From Metallococcus carri (GTDB taxonomy: Bacteria > Actinomycetota > Actinomycetes > Actinomycetales > Dermatophilaceae), in assembly GCF_011440275.1 (NCBI RefSeq), contig NZ_JAAOIV010000011.1, positions 62,001 to 126,000 of the forward strand: 64,000 nt of DNA, given 5' to 3'. This document shows, piece after piece, positions 1 through 9,412 of this stretch. The first letter of the stretch is position 1; each line of letters starts with the position of its first letter. The notes beneath the pieces are model-generated. The model was not told the DNA's origin. It ran no database searches and saw only the letters and a list, made by a program, of their open reading frames with translations. The position numbers were made by a program, and so were the translations under genes.

Positions 1-1
1 T

Positions 2-727
2 CAGGCGGGCGCGCTGGCCGTGATGACCCTCGTCTTCGCCGCACGCCTGGTCAGATCCGGTATGCCGGGAGGTGCCTGGCTGGGGTGGGGAGCCCTGTGT
101 GGCGTCGCCGGGACGGTCGCCCTGACGAGCTTCTACGCCGCGCTCGCCCGCGGGACGATGGGCGTGGTGTCGCCGATCGCGGCGACCGGAGCGATCCTGC
201 CGGTGGTGGCCGGGTGGGTCGCGGGGGACCGGCTGGGAGCGCTGACGCTGGCCGGGATCGGCTGTGCGCTGGCCGGGATCATCCTGGCGTCCGGGCCGGA
301 GCTGAGTGGCGCGGTCGGCCGGATGCCGGTGCTGCTCGCGCTCGTCGCCGCCGCGGGTTTCGGCACCTCGATGGTGTCGCTGCACCAGGGCGCGCGCAGC
401 AACATTGTCGGCACGTTGTGGGCGATGCGGCTGACCAGCGTGGTGATGCTGGCCGTGGTGCTGCTGGTGCGTCGCCCGAGCGGCGGACGGCCGGCCCGGC
501 GCGACCTGCCCGGGCTGTGGCTCACCGGCTGCGGTGACCTGTTGGCCAATGCGCTGTTCTCGATCGCGTCCGGGCTCGGCGCGGTCGGCGTCGTCGGGGT
601 GCTCTCCTCGCTCTATCCGGTGGTGACGGTGGTGCTCGCCTGGGTGTTGCTGCACGAGCGGTTGCGGCGGGTGCAGCTGGTCGGTGTGCTGCTTGCGCTG
701 GTCGGTGTGGCGCTGACCGTGCTCTGA
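2..727 (+). CDS. EamA/DMT-family transporter, 5' end outside window
   Basis: This is the C-terminal part of a drug/metabolite-superfamily (EamA) membrane protein. The reading frame is open from base 2, so the true start lies upstream. What remains is almost entirely hydrophobic, with about eight predicted helices. It holds the typical EamA half-repeat ending: a Ser-Ser-Leu-Tyr-Pro-Val turn, then a helix and the Leu-Leu-His-Glu-Arg motif near the C-terminus. The family exports small metabolites or amino acids; the substrate cannot be read from sequence. The stop is about 70 bases before hemE. Family confidence is high, substrate unknown. Confidence 0.85.
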   Translation, partial: QAGALAVMTLVFAARLVRSGMPGGAWLGWGALCGVAGTVALTSFYAALARGTMGVVSPIAATGAILPVVAGWVAGDRLGALTLAGIGCALAGIILASGPELSGAVGRMPVLLALVAAAGFGTSMVSLHQGARSNIVGTLWAMRLTSVVMLAVVLLVRRPSGGRPARRDLPGLWLTGCGDLLANALFSIASGLGAVGVVGVLSSLYPVVTVVLAWVLLHERLRRVQLVGVLLALVGVALTVL

Positions 728-795
728 GGCGGGCAGCTGAGCGGAGCTCTGAGCCGTGCTCGGGCCCTGCTCGGGCCGTGGGAGGATCGGGGATC

Positions 796-1815
796 GTGAG
801 TCTCCTCGTTCGTGCCGCTCGCGGCCTGCCCGTGTCGCACACTCCCGTTTGGTTCATGCGTCAGGCGGGCCGGTCGTTGCCCGAATACCGCCGGGTCCGT
901 GAGGGCGTCCCGATGTTGCAGGCCTGCCGCACCCCCGAGCTGGTTGCCGAGATCACCCTGCAGCCGGTGCGCCGGCACGATGTCGACGCGGCCGTCTTCT
1001 TCAGCGACATCGTGGTGCCGCTCGCGGCCGCCGGCATCGACGTCGACATCGTGCCCGGCACCGGCCCGGTGGTCGCGTCGCCGGTGCGCACGCGAGCCGA
1101 TGTGGACGCACTGCCCGACCTCGACCCCGCGGTGATCGACGACATCGCCGAGGCCGTGCGGCTCACCGTGGCTGAGCTCGGTGACAAGGCCCTCGTCGGC
1201 TTCGCCGGGGCACCGTTCACCCTCGCCTCCTATCTCGTCGAGGGCGGTCCGTCGCGCAACCACGAACACACCAAAGCCATGATGTATGGCGACCCCGTCA
1301 CCTGGAATGCGTTGTGCGCCAAGCTTGCTCGCATCTCCACGACCTTCCTGCGGGTGCAGATCGAGGCGGGCGCGTCCGCCATACAGCTCTTCGACTCGTG
1401 GGTCGGCGCACTGTCACGGCCGGACTACGAGCGGCACGTGCAGCAGCATTCGGCGGCGGTGCTGTCGGGCGTCGCCGACCTGGAGGTGCCGCGGATCCAC
1501 TTCGGTGTTGGCACGGGGGAGTTGCTCGCGTCGATGGGTGCGGCCGGTGCCGACGTGGTCGGTGTCGATTACCGGATCAGCCTCGAGGAGGCGAACGCGC
1601 GGCTCGGTGGGCAGTACGCACTGCAGGGCAATCTCGACCCGGCGCTGCTCTTCGCGCCGTGGGAGCCGCTGGAGGCCAAGGTGCGCGAGATCCTCGCGGC
1701 GGGCGCACACGCGCCCGGTCACATCTTCAACCTCGGGCACGGCGTGCTGCCCTCGACCGACCCGGACATGCTGACCCGCGTCACCGCGCTGGTGCACGAA
1801 CTCTCCGCCGGCTGA
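796..1815 (+). CDS. hemE: uroporphyrinogen decarboxylase
   Basis: HemE removes four acetate carboxyl groups from uroporphyrinogen III to give coproporphyrinogen III in the cytosol. The 339-residue length is normal. The N-terminal signature WFMRQAGRS (about residues 19-27) with its substrate-binding arginines is present, as is the internal [12 protein letters not shown] motif. The C-terminal region has NLGHGV, the usual end of the barrel. An upstream in-frame GTG at 778 exists, but GTG 796 follows GGAGG at the right distance, so 796 is preferred. The haem genes hemY and hemQ follow after a divergent yczE/MocR pair, so this is a haem locus with an insertion. Confidence 0.96.
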   Translation: MSLLVRAARGLPVSHTPVWFMRQAGRSLPEYRRVREGVPMLQACRTPELVAEITLQPVRRHDVDAAVFFSDIVVPLAAAGIDVDIVPGTGPVVASPVRTRADVDALPDLDPAVIDDIAEAVRLTVAELGDKALVGFAGAPFTLASYLVEGGPSRNHEHTKAMMYGDPVTWNALCAKLARISTTFLRVQIEAGASAIQLFDSWVGALSRPDYERHVQQHSAAVLSGVADLEVPRIHFGVGTGELLASMGAAGADVVGVDYRISLEEANARLGGQYALQGNLDPALLFAPWEPLEAKVREILAAGAHAPGHIFNLGHGVLPSTDPDMLTRVTALVHELSAG

Positions 1816-1869
1816 GCGCCGCCCGCCGAAGCCCCGTGAAGTGGTCGCTATAACGACCGGAGGGCTCTA

Positions 1870-2568
1870 CTACGGGTGTAGGGGTTGGGCGACGGTTTCG
1901 GCCACCGGGGGAGCAGGCGCGCGCCGGTGGGCCAGCGGGACGATGCACCACGGCAGAAAGAACTGCACCAGCGGGCCGATCAGGACGGCATACAGCAGGG
2001 TGCCGATGCCGACGACGCCGCCGAGCAGCCAGCCAATGACGAGCACGGTGAGTTCGAGGCCGGTGCGGACTGCGCGCAGACTCACACCGGTGCGACGGTG
2101 GATGCCGGTCATCAGTCCGTCGCGCGGCCCAGGGCCGAGCTGGCTGCCGATGTAGAGCGCGCCGCCGATCGCGTTGATGACGACGGCGAGCAGGCACATC
2201 GCGGTCTGCAGCACCAGCCCGTGGATCGGCCGGATCAGCGCGAGCCCGATGTTGGTCGCGATGCCGATCCAAATCGCGTTGGCGATGGTGCCGAATCCCG
2301 GCCACTGACGCAGCGGCGCCCAGAGCAGCAGCACCGGCAGGCTCACGATGATCACCGCCAGGCCGAGGCTCCACCCCGTGTGCAGCGAGACGCCGACGTG
2401 GAAGACGTCCCACGGGTCGAGCCCGATGCCCGCACGCACCATCAGAGCCATCGCGATGCCGTAGAGCGTGAGGCCGACGAAGAGTTGCGCGAGTCGACGG
2501 GGCAGGGCACCGGCTCGCAGCTGGTCCAGCGGGGTGAGGTTGGCGAGCGCGCGGCGTTCGGTCATCAT
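1870..2568 (-). CDS. YczE/YitT-type integral membrane protein
   Basis: A 232-residue hydrophobic protein with five or six predicted helices. It matches the YczE-like family, with a conserved LDPWDVFHVG stretch after the first helix and a GPGPRDGLM stretch in the middle. Function is not established. In many bacteria YczE-like genes sit beside MocR-type regulators, and here a divergent MocR gene starts 62 bases away with an inverted repeat between the two. Start ATG 2568 was chosen because GAGGAG lies about ten bases upstream; the longer frame to 2637 would run through the operator region. The 3' end converges on hemE. Confidence 0.85.
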   Translation of the reverse strand: MMTERRALANLTPLDQLRAGALPRRLAQLFVGLTLYGIAMALMVRAGIGLDPWDVFHVGVSLHTGWSLGLAVIIVSLPVLLLWAPLRQWPGFGTIANAIWIGIATNIGLALIRPIHGLVLQTAMCLLAVVINAIGGALYIGSQLGPGPRDGLMTGIHRRTGVSLRAVRTGLELTVLVIGWLLGGVVGIGTLLYAVLIGPLVQFFLPWCIVPLAHRRAPAPPVAETVAQPLHP

Positions 2569-2585
2569 GCAGCCAGTCTCCTCGC

Positions 2586-2614
2586 GAAGTGGTCTTGTCG
2601 AAAAGGTCCACTTC
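2586..2614. promoter_or_regulatory. inverted repeat between yczE and MocR genes
   Basis: GAAGTGG at 2586-2592 and CCACTTC at 2608-2614 form a perfect 7-base inverted repeat separated by 15 bases, in the short divergent gap. The 9-base word GAAGTGGTC seen here also occurs at 1838-1846, at the far end of yczE. The position suggests an operator for the MocR protein; this is inference from position and symmetry only. Confidence 0.5.
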
Positions 2615-2629
2615 GGAGAGAGTGGACGC

Positions 2630-4021
2630 ATGACCACCCGATTGTCCGGTCGCCGCCTCGCCGAGTTGCTCGGGCCGGCCGATGTCTCGGTGCCGCGCTA
2701 TCGCTCGCTCGCGGACGGCATCCGCTCGCTGGTCTGGGATGCCAGGGTGTTGGACGGCACGCGACTGCCGAGCGAGCGCGAACTTGTTGTCGCACTGGGG
2801 GTTTCACGCACGACCGTCACCAAGGCGTATGGCGAGCTGATCGATGCGGGGTATGCCGTGGCGCGCCGTGGGTCGGGCACGGTCGTGAGTGTGCCGGGTG
2901 GCCCGGCGGCCGGGGGCGGAGAGCCAATCGGACCGGCCGGTGATCCGGGGGCTGTGCCGCACGATCTCATCTGCGCCTCGCCGGCGCCGGTGCCCGGGGT
3001 GGCCGCGGCGGTCCGCACGGCGGCCGAGCAGCTGCCCCGATTCGCCTGTGACGCAGGCTATTTCGCCGAAGGGCTGCCGGAGCTGCGGCAGGCGATCGCT
3101 GATCGGTATGCCGAGCGCGGAGTGCCGACGACACCGGACCAGATCCTGGTGACCGGCGGAGCCCAGGCCGCTGCCGCCCTGCTGATGCAGGGCGCCGTCG
3201 CGCGTGGCAGGGTGCTGTTGGAGACCCCTGGTTATCCGAATTCCGTTGCGGCAGTGCGCAATGCTGGCCATCGAGTGGTGTCGGTCCCGGCCACCGAACG
3301 TCCGGACTTCGAGGAGATCGAGCGCCTCGCGGCGAGCGGCGCGGTCTCGGCGATGCTGGTCGTCGCCGACTTCCAGAACCCGACCGGTCGATTGCTCAAC
3401 GACGCCGATCGCGAGCGGCTCACGCGGATCTGGCGACGGCACGACGTGCTCGGCATCGTCGACGAAACCCTTTGCGAGACCTGGCTCGACGAGCGGCCGG
3501 AGGTGTCGCCGGTCGCGGCCTTCGACGGTGACGTCGTGACGATCGGTTCGGCGAGCAAGACCTACTGGGGCGGCCTGCGGATGGGGTGGATCCGCACCAC
3601 GCCACGCCGCGTCGCCGCGCTGTCCACCGCCCGCCGGGCGCTGGACCTCGCGCCGCCGGTCATCGACCAACTCACCCTGGTGGAGTTGCTGTGCTCCCAG
3701 CCCACGGTTCCGCCGGAGGCGCGAGCGCAGTACACGGCATCGCGTGACCTGCTGCTGGAGTTCGGCCGGTCGCTCGGGTGGAGCGCGACGACGCCGGGCG
3801 GTGGACTCGCTGTGTGGTGGACGCTGCCCGCGGCGCGATCGACTGCCCTCGTCGCTGCGGGCCGCCGGCGCGGGGTGGCGCTGCACAGCGGGTCGGCCTT
3901 CGCGGTCGATGGGCGCGGCCTGGACCGCTATGTGCGCACACCCTTCGCCCTCGCCCCGGACCGATTAGCGACTGCGCTGCCGCCGCTGCGGGAGGCGGCC
4001 ATCGAGGTCGGCATCGGCTGA
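2630..4021 (+). CDS. MocR/PdxR-type transcription regulator
   Basis: A 463-residue MocR-family regulator. The first 90 or so residues are a GntR-type winged helix (LPSERELVVALGVSRTTV). The rest is a fold-type I aminotransferase domain that binds pyridoxal phosphate. The SASKTYWGGLRMGW motif carries the probable PLP lysine near residue 310. The family senses PLP or amino compounds and often controls a divergent membrane-protein gene, here yczE. ATG 2630 sits ten bases after GGAGAG, so it is preferred over the longer frame from 2468 that overlaps yczE. PLP synthesis genes pdxS/pdxT are elsewhere in this window, but no shared operator was found there. Confidence 0.9.
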   Translation: MTTRLSGRRLAELLGPADVSVPRYRSLADGIRSLVWDARVLDGTRLPSERELVVALGVSRTTVTKAYGELIDAGYAVARRGSGTVVSVPGGPAAGGGEPIGPAGDPGAVPHDLICASPAPVPGVAAAVRTAAEQLPRFACDAGYFAEGLPELRQAIADRYAERGVPTTPDQILVTGGAQAAAALLMQGAVARGRVLLETPGYPNSVAAVRNAGHRVVSVPATERPDFEEIERLAASGAVSAMLVVADFQNPTGRLLNDADRERLTRIWRRHDVLGIVDETLCETWLDERPEVSPVAAFDGDVVTIGSASKTYWGGLRMGWIRTTPRRVAALSTARRALDLAPPVIDQLTLVELLCSQPTVPPEARAQYTASRDLLLEFGRSLGWSATTPGGGLAVWWTLPAARSTALVAAGRRRGVALHSGSAFAVDGRGLDRYVRTPFALAPDRLATALPPLREAAIEVGIG

Positions 4022-4054
4022 GGATCCCGCCGCGGGGTGGTGCGGATTCCATTA

Positions 4055-4070
4055 CTACGATCGGTCGTAG
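4055..4070. promoter_or_regulatory. palindrome upstream of hemY
   Basis: CTACGA (4055-4060) and TCGTAG (4065-4070) form a 6-base inverted repeat with a 4-base centre, 25 bases before the hemY start. No T-run follows, so a terminator is unlikely. A dimeric repressor operator controlling hemY-hemQ is the simplest reading, but the regulator is unknown. Confidence 0.4.
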
Positions 4071-4095
4071 CAGGCATCGGTGAGAGGACGTGGGC

Positions 4096-5526
4096 GTGAG
4101 CACCATCGCGGTCGTCGGTGGCGGGATCACCGGCCTGGCCGCCGCGCTCGAGCTCGCGGGCAGCGGCCACGAGGTGCACCTGCTTGAGGGCAGCGACCGC
4201 ATCGGCGGCAAGCTCAGACTCGCCCAGGTCGGCGACCACCAGGTGGACGTCGGTGCGGAGTCGATGCTCGCCCGCCGACCGGAGACCGGCGAGATCATCA
4301 CCGCAGCTGGTGCGAATACCGTTCATCCCCAGCGGCTTCCGGCATACATCTGGAGCAGGGGAGTTCTCACTCCGATGCCCTCGGGCACCGTGATGGGCGT
4401 CCCGTCAGACCCGCGGTCCTTGGGCGGACTGCTCACCGGAGCCGAGGTCGACCGGGCCGCGCACGAGGTCACGGTGCACACCCACTCTGCCGACGAGTCA
4501 CTCGGCGACCTGATCGCGCGCGCCTTCGGCCCTGCGGTCGTGGACCGGCTGGTCGAGCCGCTGCTCGGCGGGGTGTATGCCGGGCACGCGCGGCTGCTCT
4601 CCGCCCGCGCCTGCCTGCCCGCCCTCTTCACGGCGGCGAGCGAGGGCGCCCCGCTGTCCTCGGTGGCCCGAGCCGCACAGCCCGCGCCCGGCGCGACGCC
4701 GGCGCCGGTCTTCGCCGGGCTCGAGGGTGGCGTCGGTCGGCTGCCCGGCGAACTTGTGCTCGCCCTCGAACACCGCGGGGTGCACCTGCGGGTCAACGCT
4801 CCGGTGACGCACGCCACCCGCGGCGCGGACGGCCGCTGGCGGTTGCGCACCGGCTCCACGCGGTCGGACGACTATCTCGTCGCTGACGCGGTGGTGCTGG
4901 CCACTCCGGCGGCCCCGACCGCTCGCCTGCTGGGTGAGCTATCGCCTTCTGCCGTAACGGAACTCGCCGCCATCGACTACGCCTCGATGGCGATCGTCAC
5001 CTTCGGGTATGACGCCTCGGTCGCCGAGCGCTTCCCGGAGTCGAGCGGCTTCCTGGTGCCGGCGGTCGACGGTCGCTCGGTGAAGGCGTCGACCTTCAGC
5101 AGTCGCAAGTGGCCGTGGCTGGCGGCTTCGGCCCCGGACACCTTCTACGTGCGCGCCTCACTCGGTCGGCACCGCGAGGTTGCTGTGTTGCAACGCTCCG
5201 ACGCGGAACTCGCCGCCCTCGCGGCGCGTGAGCTTGGCGAGGCTGTGCGCGCTGACCTCCCGCGACCGAAGGCCGTGCACGTCCAGCGCTGGGGCGGCGC
5301 GCTGCCGCAGTATGCCGTCGGCCACCTCGACCGAGTCGCCCGCGCGCGTGCCGCGCTGCCCGAGGACGGCACGGTGCGCCTGGCCGGAGCGGCGTATGAC
5401 GGAGTCGGCATACCGGCGTGCATTGCCTCCGGCAGGACGGCCGCGCAACACATTCTGACCTCCCTCCAGGGTGGGACGGTCGACCACGACAATGGAGAAC
5501 ATGAGCATGAGCGACGACCGAGTTGA
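4096..5526 (+). CDS. hemY: coproporphyrinogen III / protoporphyrinogen oxidase
   Basis: A 476-residue FAD-dependent oxidase of the HemY family (also called CgoX in the coproporphyrin pathway). The N-terminal dinucleotide-binding motif is [15 protein letters not shown], followed by the FAD-contacting HLLEG strand. The C-terminal part has [17 protein letters not shown], the usual second FAD-contact region. Pairing with hemQ argues that it oxidises coproporphyrinogen III to coproporphyrin III. Start GTG 4096 has GAGAGGA seven bases upstream; GTG 4090 would be too close. The GIP triplet in the C-terminal motif uses the rare ATA codon within the dispersed word CGGCATAC (5406-5413). The 3' end overlaps hemQ by 20 bases. 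Confidence 0.94.
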   Translation: MSTIAVVGGGITGLAAALELAGSGHEVHLLEGSDRIGGKLRLAQVGDHQVDVGAESMLARRPETGEIITAAGANTVHPQRLPAYIWSRGVLTPMPSGTVMGVPSDPRSLGGLLTGAEVDRAAHEVTVHTHSADESLGDLIARAFGPAVVDRLVEPLLGGVYAGHARLLSARACLPALFTAASEGAPLSSVARAAQPAPGATPAPVFAGLEGGVGRLPGELVLALEHRGVHLRVNAPVTHATRGADGRWRLRTGSTRSDDYLVADAVVLATPAAPTARLLGELSPSAVTELAAIDYASMAIVTFGYDASVAERFPESSGFLVPAVDGRSVKASTFSSRKWPWLAASAPDTFYVRASLGRHREVAVLQRSDAELAALAARELGEAVRADLPRPKAVHVQRWGGALPQYAVGHLDRVARARAALPEDGTVRLAGAAYDGVGIPACIASGRTAAQHILTSLQGGTVDHDNGEHEHERRPS

Positions 5527-5662
5527 GGACACGAGCGAGGCACGAGCGAGGCCCGCAGACGAGGGCAGAGGCGCGGCAAACGGCATGAGCGACGACCGAG
5601 TTGAGGACACGAGCGAGGCACGAGCGAGGCCCGCAGACGAGGGCAGAGGCGCGGCCAAGAAC
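5507..5662 (+). repeat. two tandem 78-bp units at the hemY/hemQ overlap
   Basis: Unit 1 is 5507-5584 and unit 2 is 5585-5662; they differ only in the last few bases. A third ATG-AGT-GAC-GAG start-like sequence follows at 5663. Each unit encodes 26 residues beginning [10 protein letters not shown] and is in frame with hemQ. Unit 1 contains the hemY stop codon. The pattern looks like an in-frame duplication that copied the hemQ start region and added acidic, Arg-rich N-terminal tails. Confidence 0.97.
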
Positions 5663-6376
5663 ATGAGTGACGAGCAGCGGCTGCGACCGGGTGCGAAGGC
5701 GATCAACGAGATCAATGACACGGTGCGCTACACGATGTATTCGGTGTTCCGCGCGGCTCGCGACCTGCCCGAGGACCGCGAGGAGCTGATCGCGGGCGCC
5801 GAGCGGTTCTTCAAGGAGTTGTCAGCGCAGGACGTGATCGTGCGCGGCACCTACGACGTCGGCGGTCTGCGGGCCGAGGCGGACCTGCTCATCTGGTGGC
5901 ACGCGCCCACAATCGAGCCACTGCAGGCGGCCTATCACGGCTTCCTCGCCAGCGATCTTGGCCGCTACTTCGAGCCGTTCTGGTCCAACGCCGCCGTGCA
6001 CCGGCCGGCGGAGTTCAACAAGTCGCACGTGCCGGACTTCCTGGTCGACCCGGAGCCGAAGAAGTATCTGTGCCTCTACCCGTTCGTGCGGTCCTACGAG
6101 TGGTATCTGCTGCCCGACGCCGAGCGCCGCACGATGCTCAAGGACCACGGCCTGGCCGCGCGCGACTATCCGGACGTGCGCGCCAACACCGTGCCGGCGT
6201 TCGCGCTCGGTGACTATGAGTGGCTGCTGGCCTTCGAGGCCAACGAGCTGCACCGGATCGTCGATCTGATGCGGGATCTGCGCGCCACCGAGGCCCGGCG
6301 GCACGTGCGTGAGGAGACGCCGTTCTTCACCGGGCCGCTCACGCCGATCGGCGATCTGGTGCGCCGCCTGCGCTGA
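5507..6376 (+). CDS. hemQ: HemQ, coproheme decarboxylase
   Basis: HemQ performs the last step of the coproporphyrin-dependent haem pathway, converting coprohaem to haem b with peroxide. The catalytic fold is the chlorite-dismutase-like domain, about residue 53 onward. It includes the RYTMYSVF opening, LIWWHAP, and the [17 protein letters not shown] segment typical of actinobacterial HemQ. GGAG at 5494-5497 is correctly spaced for ATG 5507. That start adds a 52-residue tail made of two identical 26-residue repeats; ATG 5663 would give the usual family length of about 237 residues. Which start is used is uncertain. The gene overlaps hemY, implying co-translation. Confidence 0.92.
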   Translation: MSDDRVEDTSEARARPADEGRGAANGMSDDRVEDTSEARARPADEGRGAAKNMSDEQRLRPGAKAINEINDTVRYTMYSVFRAARDLPEDREELIAGAERFFKELSAQDVIVRGTYDVGGLRAEADLLIWWHAPTIEPLQAAYHGFLASDLGRYFEPFWSNAAVHRPAEFNKSHVPDFLVDPEPKKYLCLYPFVRSYEWYLLPDAERRTMLKDHGLAARDYPDVRANTVPAFALGDYEWLLAFEANELHRIVDLMRDLRATEARRHVREETPFFTGPLTPIGDLVRRLR

Positions 6377-6392
6377 GCGACCCGGCACGTCG

Positions 6393-6800
6393 TCACTGCG
6401 TTGGCTGGAGCTTCAGGCTCACCGAGTTGATGCAGTAACGCTGGTCGGTCGGGGTGTCGAAGCCCTCGCCCTCGAAGACGTGGCCGAGATGCGATCCGCA
6501 ACTGGCACAACGCACTTCGGTGCGCACCATGCCGCTGGAACGGTCTTCGATCAGCTCGACGTTGTCGTCCTTGCTGGGCGCGTAGAACGATGGCCAGCCG
6601 CAGTGGCTGTGGAACTTCGTGGTGCTGCGGAAGAGCTCGGCGCCGCACGCGCGACAGGAGTAGACACCCTCGGTCTCGGTGTCGGTGTATTCACCCGTGA
6701 ACGGACGCTCGGTCGCGGACTCGCGCAGCACGGCATACTCCTGCGGCGACAACTCCTCGCGCCACTGCTCGTCGGTCTTGGTCACCTGGTAGTCGGGCAC
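6393..6800 (-). CDS. msrB: peptide-methionine (R)-S-oxide reductase
   Basis: MsrB reduces the R form of methionine sulfoxide in proteins. The 135-residue protein has the full single-domain length. Two CxxC pairs (Cys49/Cys52 and Cys98/Cys101) form the structural zinc site. The RYCINS motif holds the catalytic cysteine (Cys123), and HCGWPSF is the conserved substrate-pocket segment. The gene stands alone and ends 16 bases from the convergent hemQ stop. A strong hairpin lies upstream at 6849-6878, separating it from the nuclease gene. Confidence 0.97.
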   Translation of the reverse strand: MPDYQVTKTDEQWREELSPQEYAVLRESATERPFTGEYTDTETEGVYSCRACGAELFRSTTKFHSHCGWPSFYAPSKDDNVELIEDRSSGMVRTEVRCASCGSHLGHVFEGEGFDTPTDQRYCINSVSLKLQPTQ

Positions 6801-6848
6801 GGTGTCTCCTTCGGTCCGTCAGAAAAGGGGGCATCACGCACAACGACG

Positions 6849-6878
6849 AGGGCCCGGCGGATCATTCCACCGGGCCCT
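6849..6878 (-). terminator. hairpin after the nuclease gene
   Basis: AGGGCCCGG (6849-6857) pairs perfectly with CCGGGCCCT (6870-6878) around a 12-base loop. It lies just beyond the stop of the minus-strand nuclease and upstream of msrB. There is no clear T-run, as is common in high-GC genomes. Confidence 0.65.
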
Positions 6879-6892
6879 GCGAAGGTGGTGCG

Positions 6893-9286
6893 TCAGCGGG
6901 TGGCTTGGACCGGGACGCGCACGACCTGCGGGTCGTGGTCGGAGTCCTGGTCGGCGAACTCGCTGTTGGTGTGCACGATGTCGTAGGCGTAGGTCGCGCC
7001 CGAGGAGAAGCCGCGCACCAGGCTCGGGCTCATCAGGATGTGGTCGAGCACCTGGCTGTTGCCCTCGTAGATGTAGGTGTAGCGATCGTTGGCCGGCAGC
7101 GTGCGCGGCAGGTCGGTCAGCGCGGTCGTGCCGCTGCCGACGAGGATGTCGGCCGTCTTGCTGAACTCGAAGTCGTTGAGGTCACCCACGACCGCGACAT
7201 TCGCGCCGGCGTCCGCCTTGAGCAACGAGTCCACGAAGGACCGCACGACCTGCGCCTGCGCGTTGCGCTGGGTCTCCGAGCTGCGCTGCGGCTGCTGCCA
7301 GCGACCGAACAACGGGTCGTCACCACCCTTGGAGTTGAAGTGGTTGGCGATGACGAAGACCGACTTGCCGTTCCAGCGGAACTGGCCCACCAGCGGCTTG
7401 CGCGAGTTGGACCAGGCGCTGTTGGTCGGGTCGATGCGTCCGGGGGAGACCGACAAGGTGGTCTTGTCACCGGTGCCCACGACCGTGGTCGCGGTGGTGG
7501 CCGTGCCGCCCGGCTTGTCGACGAAGCTCACGCCCCGGTCGGTGCGGAAGATGAAGACCTGGCGGATGTTACCGCCCGGCTGACCGCCGTCCTTGTCGTT
7601 CTCGGGGTTGACCCACCGAGCCTGGTATGCCGGACCGCCGGCGGCGGTGATCGCGGCGATCAACTTGTCACTGGTCGTGGTGGAGTCCACCGTGCCATCG
7701 TCGGCGGCACCGCTGTTGTCCTGGATCTCCTCCAGGGCGATGATGTCGGGCGCCTGCAGGTTGCGCACGATCTGGGTGGCGAGGCGCTGGTATTTGGTGT
7801 CCGGGTCGGACGGCGCGAGGTTTTCGACATTGAAGGTCGACATCGCCAGCTGGCCGTCGGCGGCCGCCGCCGTCACCTCGCGCTGTAGCCCGGCGCTTTG
7901 CACCGGTGCCGCCTGGGTGACCATCACCCGGAAGTTGCTGAACGCATAGTCGAGCACGCCCACGGTCTGGCCGCGGTAGACATCACCGACATTCGCGGTC
8001 CCGATGGTGCCCGCGGGCACGAGTGCGTCGTCCAGGATCAGCCGCATCGAGTTCGGCTGGCTGTAGCTGCCGTAGAGGACGCCGCCCCGGGGCGACTGGG
8101 TCGCGGTGACATTCTGCCCGGGCACGACCGCGGTCTCGCCATACTTCAGGTTCGTCGGCCCGACGGCGCGCGCGTCGCTCAGCGCCACCCGCATGCCCTC
8201 CATGGACTCATCGAAGTCGATGGCGTCGACCGTCGGGTCGAAGGGCACGCCGGTGTTCTCGACCGAACCGGGGTCGCCGGACTCGACATTCTGCTGCGGG
8301 GCGATGCGGTCCTGGCCGATGACCACCGGCGCGGGCAGCGGGTTGCCGCTGCTGGTGACGGTGACCGTCGGGGTGGTCAGTTCGGTGGTGGTCAGGTTGT
8401 CGGTGCCGCTGGTGCCGCCGGGGCGGAACTCGGTCACGGTCGCGTTGACGCTCACCGCGTCGCCGACGGCGGCGGCCGGCGCGGTGCGGGTGTAGACGTA
8501 GACGCCCTCGCTGGTGGCGGGGTCGTTGTCCGGGGTGGTCGACTGCATCCAGAAGCCGCCGGAATTGCGGGCGATCACAACGCCCTTGACGTCGGTGACC
8601 TGCTGGCCCTTCATCGGCGAGATGTGCGCGGCGCCCTGGATCTGGGCGATGGTCGCCGGCGTGCCGGCCGGGGGCGGCGTGGCCCCGCTGCAGTCGACCG
8701 GAGCGGTCGTGGAGTTCTGCGGCGTCGGCGTGCCGGTCGTGAAGTCGGCGGCGTTGTTGTCGGTGTCGATGCAGGCATTGCTGCGGAAGACTGCGGTCGA
8801 GTTGTTGGTCGCGCCCGCGGGTGCACCCTCCGATGCAGTGGCCGCACCCCAGCCGAGCAGATCGACGACGGTGCCGGCCGGGTTCACGATCGCCACGCGG
8901 CCGCCGGTGGCGGCCATCGGGATGGTGCCGGTCGCGTCGGGGGTGGGCAGGGGCTGCGCTGAGGTGTTGGCGCCGTCGGCCTCCTTGACGAGGAAGCGGC
9001 CACCGGCGCCGATGGATCCGGTCAACGGGGTCTTCTGAGCGGTGGTGCCGGAAGCCGACCAGTACTGCACGGTCCAGCCGGTGAGGTCGACAGCGTTGGT
9101 GCTGCGGTTGAACAGTTCGACATAGTCACTGGCGTAGGGGGCGCCGGAGTTGCCGCCGCCGCCATACACCTGGTTGACGACGAGATCGGGCGAGGCGGCG
9201 TGCGCTGCGGGTGCAAGGGAGACGGCGGTCGCGAGACCGAGCGCGCTCACGCAACTGAGCGCGAGGGCGCGTCGTAGGACTGGCAT
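6893..9286 (-). CDS. ExeM/NucH-type secreted endonuclease
   Basis: A 797-residue exported nuclease. Residues 1-30 are a Sec signal peptide ending AHA/ASPD. A lamin-tail domain follows (about 33-155, YVELFNRSTNAVDLTGW), then an OB-fold segment near 210-330. From about residue 480 there is an endonuclease/exonuclease/phosphatase domain. It shows STFNVENLAP, IIALEEIQDN with the metal glutamate, VIANHFNSKGGDD with a catalytic histidine, VVGDLNDFE, and the closing SDHDP. The family degrades extracellular DNA, for nutrient recovery or biofilm turnover. ATG 9286 begins the signal peptide and follows GAGAGG; the frame upstream of it is antisense to the polymerase gene. Confidence 0.93.
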   Translation of the reverse strand: MPVLRRALALSCVSALGLATAVSLAPAAHAASPDLVVNQVYGGGGNSGAPYASDYVELFNRSTNAVDLTGWTVQYWSASGTTAQKTPLTGSIGAGGRFLVKEADGANTSAQPLPTPDATGTIPMAATGGRVAIVNPAGTVVDLLGWGAATASEGAPAGATNNSTAVFRSNACIDTDNNAADFTTGTPTPQNSTTAPVDCSGATPPPAGTPATIAQIQGAAHISPMKGQQVTDVKGVVIARNSGGFWMQSTTPDNDPATSEGVYVYTRTAPAAAVGDAVSVNATVTEFRPGGTSGTDNLTTTELTTPTVTVTSSGNPLPAPVVIGQDRIAPQQNVESGDPGSVENTGVPFDPTVDAIDFDESMEGMRVALSDARAVGPTNLKYGETAVVPGQNVTATQSPRGGVLYGSYSQPNSMRLILDDALVPAGTIGTANVGDVYRGQTVGVLDYAFSNFRVMVTQAAPVQSAGLQREVTAAAADGQLAMSTFNVENLAPSDPDTKYQRLATQIVRNLQAPDIIALEEIQDNSGAADDGTVDSTTTSDKLIAAITAAGGPAYQARWVNPENDKDGGQPGGNIRQVFIFRTDRGVSFVDKPGGTATTATTVVGTGDKTTLSVSPGRIDPTNSAWSNSRKPLVGQFRWNGKSVFVIANHFNSKGGDDPLFGRWQQPQRSSETQRNAQAQVVRSFVDSLLKADAGANVAVVGDLNDFEFSKTADILVGSGTTALTDLPRTLPANDRYTYIYEGNSQVLDHILMSPSLVRGFSSGATYAYDIVHTNSEFADQDSDHDPQVVRVPVQATR

Positions 9287-9412
9287 GGGGGACCTCTCGA
9301 TGCGGTGACGGACGGAACGAGACTCCGGCACGCTAGTGCGCGCACGTGGGATTCGCGGCGAGGCACGGTGGCGGTCACGTGAACTTCGGCCGAACGCCAC
9401 TACTTTGGCCGT

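Noticed and set aside
1843-1858. Terminator between hemE and yczE
   Set aside because: GGTCG/CGACC gives only a 5-bp stem with an AT-rich loop and no T-run; it overlaps the GAAGTGGTC word and cannot be decided.
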